From NCBI GenBank assembly GCA_964528605.1, contig CAZGSV010000021.1, forward strand, positions 1-34,000: 34,000 nucleotides of DNA, in the 5' to 3' direction. This document shows, piece by piece, positions 29,942 to 34,000 of this stretch (positions are counted from its first letter, which is position 1; each line of letters opens with the position of its first letter). Under the pieces are notes generated by a model. It saw only the letters and a program-made list of their open reading frames with translations. It was not told the DNA's origin and did no database searches. Origin of the DNA: CAZGSV01 sp964528605 (GTDB lineage Bacteria; Armatimonadota; Zipacnadia; CAZGSV01). A program made the translations under genes and the position numbers.

Positions 29942-31183
29942 CGCGAATCGCCGCGCGCACTCCACCGCCTCGAACTTCACCGCCGCCACGCTCTGCCCCG
30001 TCAGCCGCGCCATCTCGCCCGGGTGAGGCGTCACCACCGTCGGGCCCCTCCGCTTCCGCAACTCCTCCGCCCGCCCCTCGAGCGCGTTCAAACCGTCCGC
30101 GTCCAACACCATCGGCCGCTCCGCCGCCTTCATCAGTCCCACCACGACATCCCCAACCTCGCGTGCCCTCGACAGCCCCGGCCCAATCACCACGGCCTCG
30201 CACTCCTCTGCCTTCTCCTTCAGTTGCGCCAGTGCGCCCGCGCCGAGGCTCCCTGACTCGCCCTCCGGCACGGGCACCGTGATCACCTCGGTGACCTTCG
30301 CCTCCAGTGTCGCGTTGAGGCTCTCCGGAACCGCCAGGAAACACATCCCCGCGCCCGCCGGCAAAGTCGACTCCGAGCACAGCGCCGCCGCTCCGGTGAA
30401 CCCTCGCGACCCGGCCACCACCAGCACCCTCCCCCGCGTCCCCTTATGCGCCGTCGGCGCAAACCGCGGCAGCCAATCCCTTACCTGCGCCCGCTGCATC
30501 AACTCCCCCGCCACCTCGCACCCCGCCACACACTCGTTCGGGATGCCGATGTCCGAGCAGGTCAGTTCCCCGCAGTAGTCCGGCCCGCTGCCCAGGTAGA
30601 GCCCGACCTTGGGCAGGCCGAAGGTAACCGTCGCGTGCGCGCGCACCGCCACCCCCGCCACCACCCCGGTATCCGCGTTCAAGCCCGAGGGAATGTCCAC
30701 CGCCACCACCAGCCCCGGCTGGTGCACGTTCATCGCCTCTATCACGCTGCGGTAGAAGCCCGTTACCTCGCCCGTAACCCCCGTCCCCAGCAAAGCGTCA
30801 ACCAGCGCCGCCGCCTTCTCCCACCTCCTGGCTGCGCGTTGCAGAGCACGCGCCTCTAGCACCGCCTCCACCGGAACCTCCAAGTGCCGCAGCACCCGAT
30901 GGTGAACGAGCGCGTCTCCGCCCAGCGCCCCCTCCTCCGCGCACAGGTAGACACTAGGCCTCAGGCCCCACTGGTGCAGATACCGCGCCGCCACGAAACC
31001 GTCCCCGCCGTTGTTCCCCTTGCCGCACACCAGGCAGACCTCGGCGCCCGCCGGCGCCAACTCCCGCACCAGTTCCGCCACGCCCCGGCCCGCGTTCTCC
31101 ATCAGCACCGCACCCGGAATGCCGAACTCAGCGATCGCCGCCGAGTCCACCGCCCGCATCTGGCTCGCCGTTACTATCTTCAT
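29939..31183 (-). CDS. nnr: NAD(P)H-hydrate epimerase with truncated dehydratase domain (in-frame TAG)
   Basis: Nnr repairs hydrated NADH/NADPH: the N-terminal epimerase interconverts R and S forms and the C-terminal domain dehydrates the S form with ADP or ATP. The epimerase domain is whole: GIPGAVLMENAGRGVAE, VCGKGNNGGDGFVAARYL, VDALLGTGVTGEV and VAVDIPSGLNADTG. The dehydratase domain starts with HKGTRGRVLVVAGSRGFTGA and includes VIGPGLSR, VLDADGLNAL and TPHPGEMARLTG. It stops at TAG 29939 after RRFA, before the GSGDVL catalytic motif. With the downstream fragment the total is about 517 codons, the normal full length, so a single codon change explains the break. ATG 31183 overlaps the acpS stop as TGATG. 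The epimerase is probably functional; dehydratase activity is uncertain. Confidence 0.88.
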   Translation of the reverse strand: MKIVTASQMRAVDSAAIAEFGIPGAVLMENAGRGVAELVRELAPAGAEVCLVCGKGNNGGDGFVAARYLHQWGLRPSVYLCAEEGALGGDALVHHRVLRHLEVPVEAVLEARALQRAARRWEKAAALVDALLGTGVTGEVTGFYRSVIEAMNVHQPGLVVAVDIPSGLNADTGVVAGVAVRAHATVTFGLPKVGLYLGSGPDYCGELTCSDIGIPNECVAGCEVAGELMQRAQVRDWLPRFAPTAHKGTRGRVLVVAGSRGFTGAAALCSESTLPAGAGMCFLAVPESLNATLEAKVTEVITVPVPEGESGSLGAGALAQLKEKAEECEAVVIGPGLSRAREVGDVVVGLMKAAERPMVLDADGLNALEGRAEELRKRRGPTVVTPHPGEMARLTGQSVAAVKFEAVECARRFA

Positions 31184-31548
31184 CAGCGCTCATGCACCAC
31201 CGCAACCGCGCTCGCCACCGCATATTGACGACAGTGCGAGATCGAGACCAGCACCCGCAGCCCCTCGCCCGCGCGCGCCGCCCTCCCGCTCAGCATCACC
31301 CGCGGCCGCCCCAGTCCCCCCCGCAGAATCTCCACTTCCCTCCACGCGCACGAGCGCCCCAGCGCCTTCGCCACCGCCTCCTTGGCCGCAAAACGCCCCG
31401 CCAAGAAGGACATGTCGTTGCCCCGCGACTTGGCCTCCGCCTTCTCCCGCTCCGTGAACAGCCGGTCCCTCAGCCGCGGAAATCGCCGCAACGCATACTC
31501 CAGCCGCGAGATCTCGATGATGTCAACACCCGTCCCCAGCACCTGCAT
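31183..31548 (-). CDS. acpS: Holo-[acyl-carrier-protein] synthase
   Basis: AcpS transfers 4'-phosphopantetheine from CoA to the acyl carrier protein for fatty-acid synthesis. The 121-residue protein has both family motifs: LGTGVDIIEISRL with the Mg-binding Asp, and FLAGRFAAKEAVAKAL with the catalytic Glu, plus the C-terminal VSISHCRQYAVASAV. ATG 31548 gives the normal start MQVLGTGVD and lies seven bases behind a -10 box, so the mRNA is predicted to be leaderless; ATG 31557 lies inside that -10 box. It is the first gene of the acpS-nnr-rsmI-argCJB-rpe series; acpS next to nnr is a common bacterial pairing. Confidence 0.96.
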   Translation of the reverse strand: MQVLGTGVDIIEISRLEYALRRFPRLRDRLFTEREKAEAKSRGNDMSFLAGRFAAKEAVAKALGRSCAWREVEILRGGLGRPRVMLSGRAARAGEGLRVLVSISHCRQYAVASAVAVVHER

Positions 31549-31555
31549 AGCAGCC

Positions 31556-31584
31556 ATATTAGGCCGCCGCCGCGCCCTGGGCAA
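31556..31584 (-). promoter_or_regulatory. Leaderless-type promoter of the acpS-arg operon
   Basis: -35 TTGCCC (31579-31584, 4 of 6), exact 17-base spacer, -10 TAATAT (31556-31561, fits TAnnnT). The -10 ends seven bases before ATG 31548, and there is no Shine-Dalgarno. It is back-to-back with the plus-strand promoter at 31620-31625. Confidence 0.55.
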
Positions 31585-31619
31585 GTGCCCCCCTCTTAGG
31601 CTCCGCGCCCCCCGTGCTG

Positions 31620-31625
31620 TATAAT
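31620..31625 (+). promoter_or_regulatory. -10 box for the metallopeptidase/propeller gene
   Basis: A perfect TATAAT. Only a poor -35 is visible 17-19 bases upstream (TTAGG region, 31596-31600). Transcription would start near 31632, leaving a leader of about 57 bases that ends in AGGAGG (31676-31681), seven bases before GTG 31689. Confidence 0.55.
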
Positions 31626-31688
31626 CCCGTCTTCAGAAACGGCGCGGCTGCAATCAGCCGAGCGTCCGGCTCTCCAGGAGGCGATGGC

Positions 31689-34000
31689 GTGCGCAATAAT
31701 GCCACCCCCATCAGCACCACCGCCAACAGCAGGCGCCCCGCTCATACACTTCTAGCCCGAGGCTTGCATGCGCTTCCCCTCCTCGGCCTCTGTCTGTTAG
31801 CCCTTTGCCTCTCAGCCCGGCAAGCCCTCGCCACCATGCCGGACGGCTTCAACCACCCCGAACTTCATTGGCGCGTCGTCGAGGCCCCTCACTTCCGCGT
31901 CATCTTCCACCAAGGCGGTGAGCGCCTCGCTCAGCGTACCGCCCAACTCGCCGAAGCCGTCTACGACAGTGTCACCACCGACCTAGGCCAGACGCCCGGC
32001 GCGCGCACACCCATCATTCTCGCCTCCTACGCCGACGACGCCCGTTACTTCGCGGTGCGCGAGGAAAAGCGCATCTTCCTCAGCGCTCCCGCACTCAACG
32101 AAGCCCGCGTCTACGGCGACGACTACCTCCGCGCCCTCATCGCCCACGAGTTCACCCATATCGTCACCTACTGGGCCACCCGCGGCTGGCTGTGGGATGA
32201 GGGTGAGTGGGCCGGCGCCGGCCTCATGCCCGCCTGGTTCGTCGAAGGCGTTGCCCAAGCCGAGGCCTATACCTTTAACCTATACGGCGGCTTCCTCATC
32301 CTCCGCGCCGCCGCCCTCGAGGACGCCTACACCCCCCTGGCCAAGATTGACGTTGACGCCCCCACCGACCAGGTGGACAAATGGCTCACCTACGCCCAAG
32401 GCTACTCCCTGGTCTCCTACATCGCCGATACTTACGGCAAAGAGGCCATCGCCACCATCCTCGACAACTTCGCCAAGTACCGCGTCTTCGAGTACGCGCT
32501 CCAACGATCCCTCGGCGTCAGCGAGCAACAACTCTACCGCGCCTGGGACGGCAAGACGCGAGAGCACTATCGTCCGCTCGCGGAAGGCAAGAGCGATCCC
32601 CAACCTGCGGTCGCTTTCCCCCTCGAAGCCGTCCTCTCCGCCCGCTTCTCCCCCGACGGCCGGCGCATCGCCCTCCTGGCCGTCAAGGACTGGGACCTCG
32701 CCGACCCCTACCCGGTGCTTTACGTCGCCGACCGCGACGGCTCCAGCCTCCGTCCCCTCGCCACCAACGTCGGCATCTTCGCCTCTGCCAAGTTCGCCTG
32801 GTTCCCTGACAGCCAGTACCTGTACTTCACCGGCAAGCGCATCCTGCCCAACGGCACCGTCCGCTCCGGCATCTACTCCGTCAACGTGGAAACCGGCCAC
32901 GCCCGCCTGCTCACTCCCGACCTGCGCGCCGCCGACCCCGATCTCTCCCCGGACGGTACCAAACTCGCCTTCGTCGTCTATCAGGAAGAGGCCATCCTCG
33001 TCGCCACCGCCAACGCCGACGGCTCCGCTGTCAACACCATCACTCCCGCCGACGGCCCCTACCACGCCTTCTCGCCCTCTTGGTCGCCCGATGGCCAGTG
33101 GATCGTCTTCAACTGCGTCTGGCCCGAGCGCAGCGCCATCGCGCTCATCCGCCCCGACGGCTCCGACTTCCACACCCTCACCTGCGGCAAAGCCTTCGAC
33201 ATCGAGCCGCGCTTCTCACCCGATGGCTCCCGCATCGCCTACGTCTCCTATGCCGGCGGCACCCCGAACGTCTGGATCGCGACCGCCGACGGCAGCCGCC
33301 GCTGGCGCGTCACCGACCTCGCCGCCGCCAGCGCCTTCTATCCCTCCTGGTCGCCCGCCGGGGACGCGGTCTACTTCATCAGCCTCAAGACCCGGCAGGC
33401 GGCCCTCGCAACCGCTGACCCGCAGGCAGTGGCCGGTGAGCCCCTAGGCGCTGACGCCCCCGCCGAGTTCGCCCCGGCGCCCGACCTGCCCCAGTATCCG
33501 GTCCGGCCCTACCGCCCCCTGGCCAACTTCCGCCGCTTCATGACCCGCACCATGAACACCGGCGACGGCAAGGGCTCCACCGCCGGCCTGCTCACTGAGT
33601 TCGCCGACCCCCTTCGCCAGCACGCCCTCAGCGCCTATACCGAGTATGGCCTCGACAGTGAGCGCCCCCGCCTCGACCTGCAATACACCAACTGCCAACT
33701 CTTCACCGATGTCTCCCTGCGCTACCTCGACGAGGTCGCGAGTCCTCGAACCGTGAGCGGAGTCGCCGTGTGGGATCGCAGGCTAGCCGTTGTCCTCGGC
33801 CTCCGCTTGCCCGCCAACAAGAGCGGCAGACTCTATCGCCGTGACTCTACCTCCGTCACCCTCGGCAGCACCAACTTCAAGACCGTCGAAACCTCCGCGC
33901 CCCTGGCCCCCCCTCCCATCAACGGCACCGTCAACGCCATGACCGTCACCTGGCGTCGCAGCGAACGTTTCCCACGACAGCGCCGCGAGAACTACACCAT
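31689..34000 (+). CDS. Exported zinc metallopeptidase fused to a TolB-like propeller (3' end outside window)
   Basis: An open frame of 770 codons runs off the window. GTG 31689 is set by AGGAGG seven bases upstream. A signal peptide follows (basic ANSRRPAH, core LPLLGLCLLALCLSA, cleavage after ALA near residue 49). The first domain is a gluzincin-type peptidase: HEFTH (His153, Glu154, His157) and a third ligand Glu186 in WFVEGVAQAEAY, 29 residues on. Next come at least five PD40/TolB blades with the FSPDGxxIAxx signature, near residues 320, 419, 462, 507 and 552. After about residue 600, alternating aromatic strands (HALSAYTEYGLDS, RLDLQYTNCQLFTDVSLRYLDE) look like an outer-membrane barrel. 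Probably a cell-envelope protease with the propeller for substrate or partner binding. The complete C-terminus is needed to confirm the barrel. Confidence 0.88.
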   Translation, partial: MRNNATPISTTANSRRPAHTLLARGLHALPLLGLCLLALCLSARQALATMPDGFNHPELHWRVVEAPHFRVIFHQGGERLAQRTAQLAEAVYDSVTTDLGQTPGARTPIILASYADDARYFAVREEKRIFLSAPALNEARVYGDDYLRALIAHEFTHIVTYWATRGWLWDEGEWAGAGLMPAWFVEGVAQAEAYTFNLYGGFLILRAAALEDAYTPLAKIDVDAPTDQVDKWLTYAQGYSLVSYIADTYGKEAIATILDNFAKYRVFEYALQRSLGVSEQQLYRAWDGKTREHYRPLAEGKSDPQPAVAFPLEAVLSARFSPDGRRIALLAVKDWDLADPYPVLYVADRDGSSLRPLATNVGIFASAKFAWFPDSQYLYFTGKRILPNGTVRSGIYSVNVETGHARLLTPDLRAADPDLSPDGTKLAFVVYQEEAILVATANADGSAVNTITPADGPYHAFSPSWSPDGQWIVFNCVWPERSAIALIRPDGSDFHTLTCGKAFDIEPRFSPDGSRIAYVSYAGGTPNVWIATADGSRRWRVTDLAAASAFYPSWSPAGDAVYFISLKTRQAALATADPQAVAGEPLGADAPAEFAPAPDLPQYPVRPYRPLANFRRFMTRTMNTGDGKGSTAGLLTEFADPLRQHALSAYTEYGLDSERPRLDLQYTNCQLFTDVSLRYLDEVASPRTVSGVAVWDRRLAVVLGLRLPANKSGRLYRRDSTSVTLGSTNFKTVETSAPLAPPPINGTVNAMTVTWRRSERFPRQRRENYT

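Noticed and set aside
32197..33447. 416-codon plus-strand Ser/Pro-rich open frame
   Set aside because: It is the +1 frame of the real metallopeptidase/propeller gene; the other frame carries HEFTH and the SPDG repeats.
1..34000. Mobile element, prophage, CRISPR array, toxin-antitoxin pair, tRNA or rRNA
   Set aside because: No transposase, integrase, Cas or phage motif, no regularly spaced direct repeats, no tRNA-like cloverleaf or rRNA stretch was found by reading both strands. The RHH gene has no small toxin gene next to it.

Overview
The window is a gene-dense stretch of a high-GC bacterial chromosome, cut inside a gene at both ends. Nothing in it marks a plasmid, prophage, transposon, CRISPR array or RNA gene. 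Ribosomal, glycolytic, arginine and cofactor-repair genes sit beside a secreted family-9 glycoside hydrolase, a subtilase with tandem C-terminal modules, and a metallopeptidase fused to a TolB-like propeller and a strand-rich tail. This suits a free-living, probably diderm, polysaccharide-degrading heterotroph. An Armatimonadota-like or neighbouring lineage is my guess from overall flavour only; no phylogeny was run.

Layout. 1-3094 (minus): str operon rpsL-rpsG-fusA-tuf, with tuf cut by the window edge and a strong promoter at 3128-3156. 3424-7146 (plus): GNAT acetyltransferase, fucose-isomerase-like enzyme, HIT phosphorylase/hydrolase, D-2-hydroxyacid dehydrogenase. 7154-9839 (minus): MobA-like nucleotidyltransferase, Nudix hydrolase, GT4 glycosyltransferase. 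10014-12259 (minus): mutL behind a small TPR membrane protein. 12323-16354 (minus): gap-pgk-tpiA-prs, linking lower glycolysis to PRPP synthesis. 16483-17436 (minus): a ribbon-helix-helix (RHH) protein with an unrecognised C-terminal region and a palindrome just upstream of its start. 17555-22274 (plus): subtilase, lipoprotein, four-helix membrane protein, birA, and a 74-residue stand-alone DHp-like protein. 22341-31548 (minus): a probable long operon acpS-nnr-rsmI-argC-argJ-argB-rpe, followed by a GH9 gene. 31689-34000 (plus): the start of a large exported metallopeptidase/propeller protein.

Two genes are interrupted. nnr has an in-frame TAG inside its dehydratase domain, and this TAG itself forms a TAGGAG ribosome site six bases before an in-frame GTG. 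The GH9 gene has a -1-type frame change at a run of seven G.

Expression signals are unusually readable. Several promoters have near-consensus -35 boxes. Three of them (Nudix, subtilase, acpS) put the -10 box 7-9 bases before the start codon, as expected for leaderless mRNAs. The plus strand is C-rich whatever the gene orientation, and synonymous codon choice follows strand (GTC/CTC in plus genes, GTG/CTG in minus genes). The minus strand is therefore probably the leading strand, and it carries nearly all the housekeeping genes.
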